Assembly (NCBI GenBank): GCA_023512835.1
Contig: CM042087.1
Span: 40,986,517 to 41,050,516, forward strand
Direction: 5' to 3'
Length of the DNA: 64,000 nt
Origin: Taxillus chinensis
Lineage: Eukaryota; Streptophyta; Magnoliopsida; Santalales; Loranthaceae
Shown here: one piece after another, positions 1 to 12,100 of the stretch
How the letters are laid out: every line of letters begins with the position of its first letter
Numbering within the stretch: position 1 is the first letter of the stretch
Notes under the pieces: generated by a model
What the model was told of the DNA's origin: nothing
The model's input: only the letters and a program-made list of their open reading frames with translations
Databases searched by the model: none
Position numbers and translations under genes: made by a program

Positions 1-2954
1 ATCATATCTGCAGTTAGGAATACAAATTTCCTGCAGTTACAAACGGCGACGTTTTGTTTCGTTTCTTCTCCCTCCTTTGCCGTGTGGTGTATCCTTCGTG
101 TCTCTTCAGACGCGTGTTCTTGGGATGTGAGGACGGCGAAGAACAAGAACATCTGCAGGAGCAAACGACGGCAAACACCAGGCGTACAATCACCAGAAGG
201 GAGGATTAGAGGTGGAGGTTGCATGCAGGGGCCGAACCCGAGTTCATTGGTTTACCATTGGTTTCCTGTGCCTCAACTTCCGACATCAAACTCTAGAAAA
301 TTTGATGGAATAGTAATGAGAAATGCTAGCTCCATCGTACGGGTTTTTTTTTCCCCTGTACGTGCAGTAACGTGCATGCAAAAACACAAGAGCTATCTGC
401 AACAACACCTAAAATTTTTATTCCTATAAAAAAAGAAAGTCAAAATCTATGCTAGCTCTTGTTGGTCCAGCTACCGAAATCTCAGAAATCTAGTTTTCAA
501 AAACAATTGGAAGGTGTGGAACAACGAGTTGGCATTTGATTATATATATCCACCAGCAGAGTTGGAATGAATCCTAGCAAATCTCTGAATATATAATGAA
601 AATTATAAACTTTGTAAATTAGAGAGAAGTATCAGAATCATTACTAGAGTCGAAACTTTAATCATAACATTTTTTCATGGAAAAGTGGAAATACATTAAA
701 TGAGTTGTTTAGTAGACCACAATTGCAACCGCCGCAAACAAAACCCAATAAACAAAAATAAAAAATATGAAAGAAAGCCCAACAAGGCCTTAGCTTAAAC
801 AAATACCCTCTTATTCTACTCGAATGCTTGTTGACTAGTGATTTTCACTCTCCTCTGCTCCGAGGCCAATGGGACTGATTAAGCTTGCAACAAATTTGAC
901 AGATGACAAAAACTGGTCAGTCATAGGGGTCATGAAAATGTTCATAAAAAAGAAAGTTACTGTCCCATTTCTTTTTATAATGTCAAAAAAAAGGGGGAAT
1001 TTCACAGAGACGTACATCTACATGTACATAAGAGATGAACATGTAATAAATGACGGCTTTGGACATGTGAATTCTAACTATGAATAATGACAAAGTAAAC
1101 CATATATTATCAAGAAAACTTAAAACATCTATTTTGATTTCCAAATATGAATCATGTAAAGGTAGAGTGTTAGGGAAAAATCATCTCAAATAAAGAATAG
1201 GAATATATGGTTGTTGGATTAATGATGATCAGAGATTTGTTTCAACCTGCTTTGCCAAATAGCCTACTTGAAGTCATGATGAATCTTAGAGAAGTGTATC
1301 AAGTTGTCAACGTTAGGAAAATAAAAAGCTTTCAATAATACGAAAGGCTAAGATACAAAAATTTTCTTTTGATCATTTGTTGATCTCGTTCAAAATTGGT
1401 CATTAGATGATTATTTTTAATTGCAAAATGACTTTGCAATCATGAGACAATTATACTAGATTGTGAAATGACTAACCAAATTGTAAGTCAACTAAGCATG
1501 GATTGTTAGTATAATCATATAGCAAGTGATTTGAATTGGAAGATGAATTATATCAATCGTAACGATTCGAAGTAGTCACCCAATCATGAATTAACTAATG
1601 AGACTATTAATTTCAATCACTAGACCTTAGAGGAATTGCGAAATGATTAATTTCAGCTGTAAGGTGATCAATCAATCATGGCATGATTCTGTGCAATCAT
1701 AAGTGGACACTAAATGACAATTCCATGAGTCACATGATGACTCAATCACACGAAGAAGTCAGCCACTCACAAGACAAGTGATTAATGTGTTTAGTTCCAT
1801 TTATGGTAAAATAAGAAATCTATTGGAATGACTCATATTCTTCTACCTAACTTTTTTAATCCATTTAGCCAAAGATTTTAGATAACTACCCTATTCGCCT
1901 TCTCTGGTTTGGGACCTATGACGGTAAATATTCTCCAACTCAAAAAATTACCATATTTTTTTCTCAAAATTCAACATGGTGGTAGTTCAAAAATATGCAA
2001 ACTTTTCATACATATATTTTTTTAGAACAGTCATTTTCTAAATATACATATAGACCTAATCAATTTGTTTATTTTAAGATCACTCACGTGTAAATTAAAT
2101 GTTTCAATAAATTTAAATTTACTCAAAAATTGATCATAAATTTAACTCAAAATTTATATTTTACTGTAAATTTTATTAAAATTTTAAAATTCAAAAAATC
2201 AACTAGTCAAATAGTTAATAACTTAAAATTTAATATTTAATAAAAAAGTTATTGATCATAATCAATATTATCTCACATAAATTTATTAAAATCTCAAGTT
2301 AAGTATATAAATTTATTAAACTTTTTTGACAATGAGCCTGCCAGCCGACTCGATTCGCCATGAAAGTAAGAAAAAACCAAGCCGACCAACTCATTAGTTT
2401 TCTGTATCCCTGTCATAACCATCGCCAGTCAAAAGAAACAAACCTATTACACTGCAAAAAAAAAAAAATGCCAAATCATAACGGCTGGCCATATATATAT
2501 ATATATATATAACATGAGGTCGCCAAGTTCAAAATATCCTGTACGCACAAATATTACATTAAAAAAAGGGTTACTGCAGAATTGTAAAAATAAAAAAACA
2601 AGAAGTATAAGGAAGCAATGTTTGAAACTGCAGGCTGGAACAGGAATGAAATGCCGGAACTGTGTTTCAGGAATTGAATTATGACAGAAATTTTATCATT
2701 ACGACTCTGCCTGCTTTGACAACAAAGCTGTGCCAATAAAATCCTGTTTTATCAAATAAAATGCTTCCAACACTGATGTTCCCAACCTTTGCAAAGAACA
2801 AAGCTTTCGGTTTTTAACTCGCAGAACTATGACATAGCACCACAATTCCATAAACTTCACCCTTCTACTACAAACTTTCAATTAGCACATGACACGAAAC
2901 ACGAGACATTTCCTTCTTCTTTGCCTGACCATCCTTCTGGTCTCTGCTATTTCA
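1..2954. other. Intergenic, no supported gene
   Basis: Short open frames here have no family resemblance and no splice-linked continuation. The first ~300 bases are less AT-rich and could be the edge of a gene lying to the left, but nothing confirms it. From about 1.38 to 1.80 kb a degenerate motif (CAATCAT and its complement-like ATGA variants) recurs. From about 2.0 to 2.3 kb the DNA is very AT-rich. The segment below 2955 should contain the 3' UTR of the minus-strand PPR gene. Confidence 0.6.
2491..2511. repeat. (AT)n microsatellite
   Basis: About ten uninterrupted AT units, roughly 440 bases beyond the PPR stop codon. Length is likely polymorphic. Confidence 0.95.
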
Positions 2955-4520
2955 TCATTTATACTTCTCCAACTTAATCCTGATGGCATCGACCAACACC
3001 TTGGTCCTAGGCTCCGGGACCATCCCCTTGGATACCATCTCTCGATAATAGCTGAGGGCATCCTTCATCATTTTTTTCTCGTAAAATCCATGAACCATTA
3101 TTGTGTAGGATCGTTGGTCCAGACCAGACCCACTTCTCTCCATCTCGAACCAAGTAGACTCCACCTTTTCTAGGTCACCCAAATTCATGTATAGCTTTAA
3201 GACCAGATTGTATGTGTCAGCAGTCAGTTTGCACCCATTCCTCTCCATCCTCTCCAAGACACTAACTACATCCTCTGGCTTGTTTGTGGCTTTCAGCAAG
3301 TACCCATAAGTCCTGGCATTAGGTAAGCAATCTCCCTTGTGCTCCATCTCGTCTAGTAGCTCGTATACCTTCTCCATTCGCCGGATATGGCAGAGATGCT
3401 TGATGAGCGAGTTGTACGTCACAGTGTTGGGGAGACAATCTCGGTCCCTCATTTCACTAAAAACCCCGAGGGCCTCTGGTATTTTTTTCTTGAAACATAG
3501 GGCATCAATGATGCAATTGCATATGGTCACGTCGGGAGGGCAGCCCTTGTTCCACATTGTCTGAAACAACTTAACTGCGGTTGCCAACTTCCCGGCTTTT
3601 GTCAATGAGTTGATGAATGTGCCATAGGTGACCACGTCGGGTGTGCAGCCGGACGCGATTATGTCGTTCCAGAACCGCTTCGTCTCAGGCAGCCGCCCCG
3701 ACACGCACCATCCATTGAGAATGATGTTCCTCGACTTGATGTCGGGCCTGAACTCGTCCTGCTTGGAGAGGAACAAGAACTCCGCGGCTTCAACGTGTTT
3801 GTACCGGCACAATGCCATGAGAAGGGCCTGAAACGCGGCCAGGTCGAGCTGGAGTCCATACTGTTCCCTCTTGTAGAAGAACTGGGTAGCTTCCTCGATC
3901 ATGTGTGCGGCGGCGTACCTGTGGATAACTATCTCGATCGTCCTCTCGTTTATCAGGCCTTTTCTCTCGGACATTTCGTCGAGCACCTGGTGGAGCTGGT
4001 CGAAGCGCCTCATTTTCCCGAGAATCCCAATGATCTCGTTATAAACCTTGGAGCCGGGGGAGTACGGCGAGGAGGAGCCTCCCCGTTTGGAGGAGACCCA
4101 GTTGAAGAACCCAAGGGCGGGTTTCCAGTCTGCGGCGTGTCGGCGGAGGACGGCGAGGACGAGATCGTCGGTGAGGGAGAGGTGCAATTGATCTAGGGCC
4201 TGCTCCAGGTGGTCCGCTGGGCCGTCCCTTCGAAGGTTGAGGATGTTTTGTACTTGGCCTACGATGTGGGCGTTGTCGTCGGCGTCGGCGGCGGCGGCGG
4301 AGCCTGCTGGGATTCTTCTTTCGGAAACCAGCAGCGGTTTGGACGTTTCGGTGGTTGGTGGTCTGGGGGGACGGGATTTGGACCTTCTTCCCGTCAGGCG
4401 CTCGAATAAAGTGTCGATTACGCTGTGGAAATTTCGCGGCGGTTGGAATTGGAATTTCCGATGGATACTTCTCTGGCCAATTATTTTCTTCATCAGCGGT
4501 GGAAGAAGCTTGGCAGACAT
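2955..4520 (-). CDS. P-class pentatricopeptide repeat protein, probably mitochondrial
   Basis: Intronless 521-residue protein. About ten tandem 35-residue PPR motifs can be read from residue ~157 to ~502, for example blocks starting DVVTYGTFINSLTKAGK (295) and NTVTYNSLIKHLCHIRR (365), each closing on a C-P or G-P pair. There is no E, E+ or DYW extension; the protein ends in a basic helix (IRIKLEKYK). PPR proteins of this class bind organelle RNA and affect its stability, splicing or translation. The N-terminus (residues 1-55) is rich in K, R, S and P and poor in acidic residues, which fits a mitochondrial presequence. The first Met (4520) is used; Met10 is an alternative. The gene is divergent from ADCS, with 1.6 kb between the start codons. 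Family assignment is firm; the RNA target is unknown. Confidence 0.93.
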   Translation of the reverse strand: MSAKLLPPLMKKIIGQRSIHRKFQFQPPRNFHSVIDTLFERLTGRRSKSRPPRPPTTETSKPLLVSERRIPAGSAAAADADDNAHIVGQVQNILNLRRDGPADHLEQALDQLHLSLTDDLVLAVLRRHAADWKPALGFFNWVSSKRGGSSSPYSPGSKVYNEIIGILGKMRRFDQLHQVLDEMSERKGLINERTIEIVIHRYAAAHMIEEATQFFYKREQYGLQLDLAAFQALLMALCRYKHVEAAEFLFLSKQDEFRPDIKSRNIILNGWCVSGRLPETKRFWNDIIASGCTPDVVTYGTFINSLTKAGKLATAVKLFQTMWNKGCPPDVTICNCIIDALCFKKKIPEALGVFSEMRDRDCLPNTVTYNSLIKHLCHIRRMEKVYELLDEMEHKGDCLPNARTYGYLLKATNKPEDVVSVLERMERNGCKLTADTYNLVLKLYMNLGDLEKVESTWFEMERSGSGLDQRSYTIMVHGFYEKKMMKDALSYYREMVSKGMVPEPRTKVLVDAIRIKLEKYK

Positions 4521-6141
4521 GGTTTAGCTCAGCTTGCCACACTGACAGACACTCTGTTTTTTTTTCTTTTTCCTTCTTGCCTTCTTGCTTTTTTTTTTAT
4601 TGCTGGGATCAGAACTTAAATGCCTCTTGCAAAAATGTTACAAGAACTACTTGACATGTATTTCAAATTCACAATATGAGGTATTGGACATGCATTTCAA
4701 GTATAAACTCACATTTTCAACAAGTTCCTCCTTCCTTAAGCCTCCATTTTGCATTTTTCACAAGCAATAATAATATGACATTGCTAATGCTACTTGTAAT
4801 TTTTATTTGAAAAATTAGGTCATTTGTATTTTTATTAAAATAAAATAATTTTAATTAAAATTTTATTGATCATAATATTATTTTAATAAAAATATAAAAT
4901 ATTCACAATATAATTCTATTTTAAAGATTACAACTAAATTTATTCGGGTTGGCTTTTAATGGATTGAAGAAGTAGTTAAAACCAACACCCTGTTGATCAA
5001 CCCTAGTAGCATCCTCAATGTCAACCGTGACAAAATACAAATATCCAAGGCCAAAATTTATAATTTAGGTATGATATGACAATCAATATTTAATCAACAA
5101 CCACAAAATCAAAAGCTTATTGAGAAGAGGGGTATTGAGGTGAGATGTCCTAAAAGCCCACACAACCCAAAAATTGGGCCAACACAAACGTCAAAACAGC
5201 ACACACACACGCATTGCTCATTTCCCAAAAGAGCCGCCGCCAGTGACCCAATCCACCCACTAACGCGCGCCACTCGGTCGGTCACAGTCTTTTTCTGAAT
5301 CCCAAACCAACCCCCACGCCATTTGGGCCTGCGCAGCAGCTGCGTTCCCTTCGCCGCCATACCAAACCACCAAACCAATAAACCCCACAACCCTCACCGT
5401 TTGCCTCCCTCCATTCGCGCGCTCTGCGGTGTGCCTCGCCTCCCCTTCTCTATCCGTCGCCTGGTACGAACGATTCACCACCCATCTTCATTTCTCTACT
5501 TTCTGCTCCCGCTAGACAATCTCTCATTCAATACGATTCACGCGCCAAATGCCCTGTTTGTTACGTTTGTCATGTTATGTTCGCTTTTTTTTTTTTTTTG
5601 GTTTGTGATTGTGTCATCGTGTGTGCATAACTTCATCGTTTGGATGCAACCATTTGTAGTCCATGTAGTTTGTTTGTTTGTTTTTTAAATTTGGTTCTAA
5701 GTAGACTTTTCAAAGACCTTTGGAGCTTTAAGCAATTGTTTATAAATCAATTTAAGTTCCCCCAAATGGGAGGCCTAGTATCATCATTCCATATCCTCGG
5801 TTTTGATTTGCTAATAATGCTATTCAAAAATTAATTTATTTATATTTGCTAGCAGTGCTAGTTTAGTTGGGATTTTTGGCCTGAGGGTTCTTTTATCAGC
5901 TTTGATTTGAAATATCCGAATTCCGAAACAATAATGCTGTTCCATAGCCTTACTCTATCTGAAATGAGGGGCTTCTGTGAGTTCTATGCCCATTTTATTA
6001 TCTTGCTTTATTTAGAATTCCCTGTAATACTTAAATTTAGCTGGGATTTATTTAAAATTTGGATTGATGAGAATGGCATGTTCACAGTTGCGTGTTTATT
6101 CAGCAGGTGTAGTGGAGTCACTTTCTTTCCCTTCAACACAG
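4521..6141. promoter_or_regulatory. Divergent intergenic region and probable ADCS 5' leader
   Basis: This is the spacer between the PPR and ADCS start codons. 4.75-5.1 kb is AT-rich. 5.2-5.5 kb is GC-richer and C/T-rich, as in a plant core promoter and 5' UTR. A good donor (CTG|GTACGA) lies at 5463/5464. A strong acceptor (long pyrimidine tract then AACACAG) ends at 6141, directly before the ADCS ATG. I infer a non-coding first exon ending near 5463 and a ~678-base leader intron. No transcript evidence is available. Confidence 0.5.
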
Positions 6142-9100
6142 ATGAGCTTCAGTGTGTGTCATTCGTATTCGGAGATTGTATCACTATCTCCTTGTTGCGG
6201 GAGTCCGCACCGATCCTCGGAGAAGACTTTGCTTGTGTCCAAACCTAACTTGCCTTTTGGATATGTTGTTAGGAATTCTGATTTTCAAGTTTGCAATCAT
6301 GATGTTAGGAAGTCGGTGATATGTAGTAATTTGGTGCCTCAACGTTTAAATGGATTTTATTTGGGAAACAAGCAGTTGGAGGAGCCAAGTTCCAAATTGA
6401 ACTTTGTGAAGACTTTGTTGATTGACAACTATGATAGTTACACATATAATATTTACCAGGAGTTATCTGTGATCAATGGCAGTAAGATTTCATCACTTTC
6501 TCCAAATCCATGCAGAGCTCCTGTGCTTTTCTAATTCTGGTTGACACTTTTGGACCTTTTTTTTATTGTCTTATTTTTATCCCACTTTATTTATCTTCTG
6601 TTCAACTTACCTCTGATATATAATATTTGCATATCAGCAGCTGATGAAAATATTTGAAATATTTTAAAGCCTGGCAGTGTAGTAACATATAATGAATACT
6701 AGGAAGGGTATTGAAAATGCAGAAATAAGAATTTATGGATTTTTTTTTTAAGTTATGGCGGGTTAACATACAACTCTCTCTCATGGCAAGGTTTTGTATT
6801 TATACTTATGGTCCCTGATAAGCTTGTATATGCATATATGCATATGCAAGATGGCATAGTAGTTTCAAAGAAGGTTTCTTTTTGAGAATATATTATTTAT
6901 TCTGTATTGCTGAAAATAGATTCATTAAAGTGTTCTACTGGGAGGTTTGATGTGAATTATGTTGAAGGTAATTCTACTAGGTGTCAAAGATTTTTTTTCT
7001 TTTATCCCTTTTAAGAATAATTATTGAATGTTTTTACTGAGGAGTTGCTGGAGAAGCGGTCATTTATAAATTTTTACTACAACAATATTTTGTGATTAAA
7101 TACATTGGCCTTATCTTTTCTTTTTTTCTTTTAATTGTACATTTGTATGCCATGGCATTCAACGTTCAATTATTCTTCTCTAAAATACACTTAATGTTCC
7201 TTACTTTTTCCTTAATTAGGTGAAATAGCTGTGTTATTAATTTAATCATCTCATGCTCTGACATCTATATGGTTTTACTTTTTTTTTCTAGTTCCTCCTG
7301 TGGTGGTGCGCAATGATGAATGGACATGGGAGGATGCTTGTTATTACTTGTATGAAAAAAAAGCCTTCCATAATATTGTTATATCGCCCGGACCTGGTTC
7401 TCCAACATGTGCAAATGATATAGGTAAGGTGCATGAATGGATTATATCTTTTCTTGTTTTATTTTGAATTGTCAAGTCTTGATATGCATTGTACATATGA
7501 TGATTCAAGTGACATGTTAAAAAAAGTTTGGGAAATGACTCGATTGAATTATGAGTTCCTGATTTGACTCGATTCGTGAGTTGATAGCTGCATTCGTATG
7601 TTTTTTATGGATATATCTTTCCATCATCATGTCATATTACCTGACCTTGTGATGATATAATATAGATCATGGCTTCATGCTAAGCTGAGGGACGATTATC
7701 AACAGTTTTGTAAACCTTCAGAATTTTGTGTTCCTCTTATTTATGCAATAATTGTATTAACTTAGTTTTGAGATCAATTAGAATTCAACTTTTGCTTGGA
7801 ATAGTTTCTTTATTTTATTTTTAAACATAAAACTTTAATCTTTTGTTGGAGAGGTTACAGCTGAAAAATGAGACAATTATATTTTTGTGCACATTAGATT
7901 TAGAGCAAAAGTTTGAAGGCTAAAGTAGTGGTCCAATTAGGTTTAGTTTATTTTACTAAACCTGGAGCCATAACGAGGTCACACTTTCTACTTAAGCATC
8001 TTCTCTTGTTAAATTTTATAATGACGAAATATTTAAAATTTACTTCAAATCTTGCAGGAATATGTCTTCAACTCCTTCTCAAGTGCAAGGATATCCCTAT
8101 TTTGGGTGTCTGCCTTGGACACCAGGTACTTTCTAATATTGTCTGCGGAATATGTTGACTGCACTGAAAATTTTAATCACAATGGGAATTTGTTATTATT
8201 TTTCCTCCTATCGCTTTCCATATAATATCTCTAATGCGAAGGCATTAACCTTGGAAATATCAACAGTAGAAATTTTGAAATGTAAAAGATATTATGGGGA
8301 CAAGGAAATGTAAAGAGAGGGAGAGAAAATCAAATTTTTTATGCAGACTAATGTTTACCATTTAAGCATAGGAGACTATGAATCTAAGACCAACACATAA
8401 TATCTTAGCATTTTTAGGTTCTTGCTTCTGCATAAAGTTGATTCAACTAGCTTTACAATTTACAGGCTTTGGGATATGTACATGGTGCTCGTGTTGTTCA
8501 TGCGCCAGAACCAGTCCATGGACGCCTGAGGTATGGTCAATTTAGTTTTAAGGTTGATTACTTATTATCTTTATTTTGAACCAGTTAGATCTCTTCAATT
8601 TGGGATTGGCTTGCTAAAAAGATGGATTGAGGCTAAGTAATTTGTTCTGTTATGGATAATTTTGCCATTTGAATTTCTTTTCCCCATGGCGTGATATTGA
8701 TTTATATATATTCTGATAGCATAGGATGATGTAATGGTTTTGATTGAGTGTTCTTATCCAGTCTATTTCTTTTGTGGCTGAGTGTGACCTGTTTAAATTT
8801 ACATTATAATCTTAGGATGATGTAACACATTGTTTTAACCAAATGTACCATATATATATATTTGCAGTGAAATTGAGCACACTGGTTGCAGGCTTTTCCA
8901 AGATATTCCTTCCGGGAAAAATTCAGGGTTCAAGGTCAGTCTAACATATGGTTACAAACATTTTTTGAATTAGTTAATGTTATTTATAGAGGACACATTT
9001 CATAAAAAATGTTCTTACATGTTTTTCCCTCCCCTAGCTTGTTGATGATCATTTTATGACGTCTTTCAATGGCAATAGGTGTCAATGCCCCAGTCCCCTA

Positions 9101-12100
9101 CGTTGTTGTAGACCCAAAGTAATCCATGTTTCGTTGTACTCTTTCATTCATATTTCACATTCTCTAGAAGTCTCACTGTTTAAATGGCATCTTGATTGAT
9201 TATTATTTTTTTTTGATCCTACGATCCAATAGCATGATGTTGCTACTGAAAATATAGATTCACCAAAAACGTTCACTGCATTGCTTTTCCTAATTAGTTT
9301 TAACTTTTTTATATATATCATATATGTAAAATATTCTACGTCTTTTTGAAAAATACATTTCAATGTTTGAAAATCTAACAAAAAAGTTATATTCCAAAAC
9401 AAAGTTTACTAATAATAATTTTATGTTATCCAGGCTAAAATCACATGAAGAACCATAGATTTTTTGGGATTTTTGTTGCAGTTGGATTGTTAGACTGCCA
9501 CTTCATTTTAGCTGAGTTCTCTTTGCTGGGGTTATATCTTTGGTACCTTGATAGGGTTTTTAGATGTCTGCAGTTCATGTTAGACTCTTGGACTGTTAAA
9601 TTGGTACCTAGGCAATTACATGATGCGACAGTTATTTACCCATATGGTGAACCTGACAATCAGTTGGTATCCTGTTGGCTATAACGGCAGGTGGTGCGCT
9701 ATCACTCCCTTGTTGTAGATTCAGAATCACTTCCAAGGGATTTACTGCCTATTGCCTGGACCTTGGATACTGACACCCAAAAGTCAGACTGCATCCCTGG
9801 AGATTTTGGGAGTAAGATTATCCCCCAAAATGACGAAGATATGTTTTCAACAAAATCAGAAAATGGGATCCCACAACGTAAGTGGACTTCTTTCCATTCT
9901 AGTGGAATGGAGAGCAGAGTTCTCATGGGCATTATGCACTCTACCAGGCCTCACTATGGTTTGCAGGTGCATTGCGTTCTACTTAATTTTGTAAATGTCA
10001 TTCATGTGCGCTTTTAATTAGTGAAGCTCTGCTTTTCCTTCTTACACTTTTATTTTGCCCCCCTTAGTTTCATCCCGAGAGTATTGCAACTTGCCATGGG
10101 AGACAAATATTCAACAATTTCAGGGAGATGACTGTGGATTACTGGCTCAGGTCGAGTTCATCTTCCATGAGAAAGCAAAAGGCTCATCATGCTGGTAAAC
10201 AAAAACATTATGTATTTACCTCTTGCAGAAAAAGGAATGAAAAAAGAGACATGCATGCCTCCTATTTTGGCATGATCTATAATCATATTATTTAAGTTGA
10301 TAATTGATATTCAAGGAATATCATTCAAAGTGGTTAGTAAAGAACTGTTGGTTGAGACTTAGACAACTAGAAGACTTTGAAGGAATATCATGTAAGTTGT
10401 TAAGTCATTTGTAAAGGATGTTCTGAAGATTACTAATAATAATTTAATTTTTATCCAGGCTAAAATCACATGAAGAACCATAGTTTTTTTTTTTTTTTTG
10501 GTTTTCATTGCAGTTGGGGTTGTTAGGCTGCCACATCATTTTAACTTAGTTCTATCTATGCTGTGGTTATAATCCGTGGTACCTTGATAAAGTCTGTTCT
10601 TGACTGTTAAAACAAAGATTACTAATAATAATTATATTTTGTCCTGGGGTTATAATTGGTGGTACCTTGATAATGTTGTTAGATGTCTGGAGTTCGTGTT
10701 AGACTCTTGGACTGTCAAATTCGTACCTAGGCAATTGCATGATGCAACAATGATTAACCCATATGGTGAGCTTGTTAATACTTCTAGTGCAATGCTTTGT
10801 GCTCCCCTTTTGCTGGTCTGTCATTCAAGTCATCTTTCATGCTGCCTTAAGTAATTTTACAGCACCTCTATTCCACTGATATATGTGCACAAGCCAATTA
10901 TATCCTCTGAGGGTGAACTTCATTTAGCATGCATGCAGGTGGCCTTTCCTCAAAGTAATCAATCAGTGAATGGTTTAGTAGAGTGGAGTCAAGTCAAAAC
11001 ATATAACGCTATAGATAGTCTCATTCCAAGTTTGAGTGCCAAGTTTCTGAGGCTGAGTTGGAAAAAATTTGATCATTTGGCTGCAAAAGTTGGTGGAGCA
11101 CGCAATATCTTCTGTGAACTATTTGGACAGCAAAAAGCTGAAGACACCTTTTGGCTAGACAGTTCCTCAACAGAGAAGGTTTGTATAAAGTTTCTCAGAA
11201 CTTTCCCCCATTTGAGTATTATCCTTTTTGAATATTTTGGTTTTAAATTATTTATGCATTTTATAATTTTTTTGAGCAAAGAAATTAAAAGGGTGGGAGT
11301 CTGGGGTTGCATCCAATTAGCAAAGCACCATCTTTTACCAGAAAGAAACAGCACATCTAAAGAAAATCCCTACAAGTTGTAACCGAAACCAGCTACACCT
11401 TATCCTAAAAGTTTTGGGTCAGCAGCCTAGAACCAGGAACTTGATATCATTTTGGGCCATCCATATGGAACCTCTTTCTATCTTAATGTTGATTCTTTTG
11501 ATCTTTTCTACATATTCAATGTTCATATCCATGTCTATTTTCCCAGAATTTTCTAATGAGGGCTGTTAGGCGTTCCTCTACCTGATTCCTTAAGGACATT
11601 GTAATATCTATGGAATTTATTGTTATTCACGATTGTGCACATTCTGGTTTTCTTGTGACTGCCATCAATACTTCAATCTTAAGTATTCCAGAAGAACAGC
11701 ATCTAACAATAACCTAATCCTTAATTTCAAAATTTTGGTGTTGACTATCACACCGGCCATAGAACATAGAAAAAGATGGGTGGAGCAAGTTACACCAGAA
11801 ATGAAACATCCCCTCTTTGGTCAATAAAATAGTTTATAACTGAGACTTTAAAGAGGCTTCTTGATGCAATACTGCCTCAGAAACGAAGAGAAGGGAGAAG
11901 AGGAGGATAGGAGATGGGGGAGCATGCTTAATTATGCTGTTATATAATATTCAAAAGCTAAAACCTTATTACGTTCATTGATGTCAAGAAGCAGTTGGTA
12001 TTTGGTTCAATTGTTATTTTTTGCGCCTTTATTTTAATTTTTATTCATTGTTTTTTGGGTTTTTATTATAAATTCTTATTCATTAGTTCCTTCTTGGTTG

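Noticed and set aside
82..429. 115-codon plus-strand open frame at the left edge
   Set aside because: No recognisable domain, mixed composition running into AT-rich sequence, and no splice partner.
4039..4542. Arg/Pro-rich minus frame overlapping the PPR gene
   Set aside because: Shadow frame of the GC-rich PPR N-terminal coding region.
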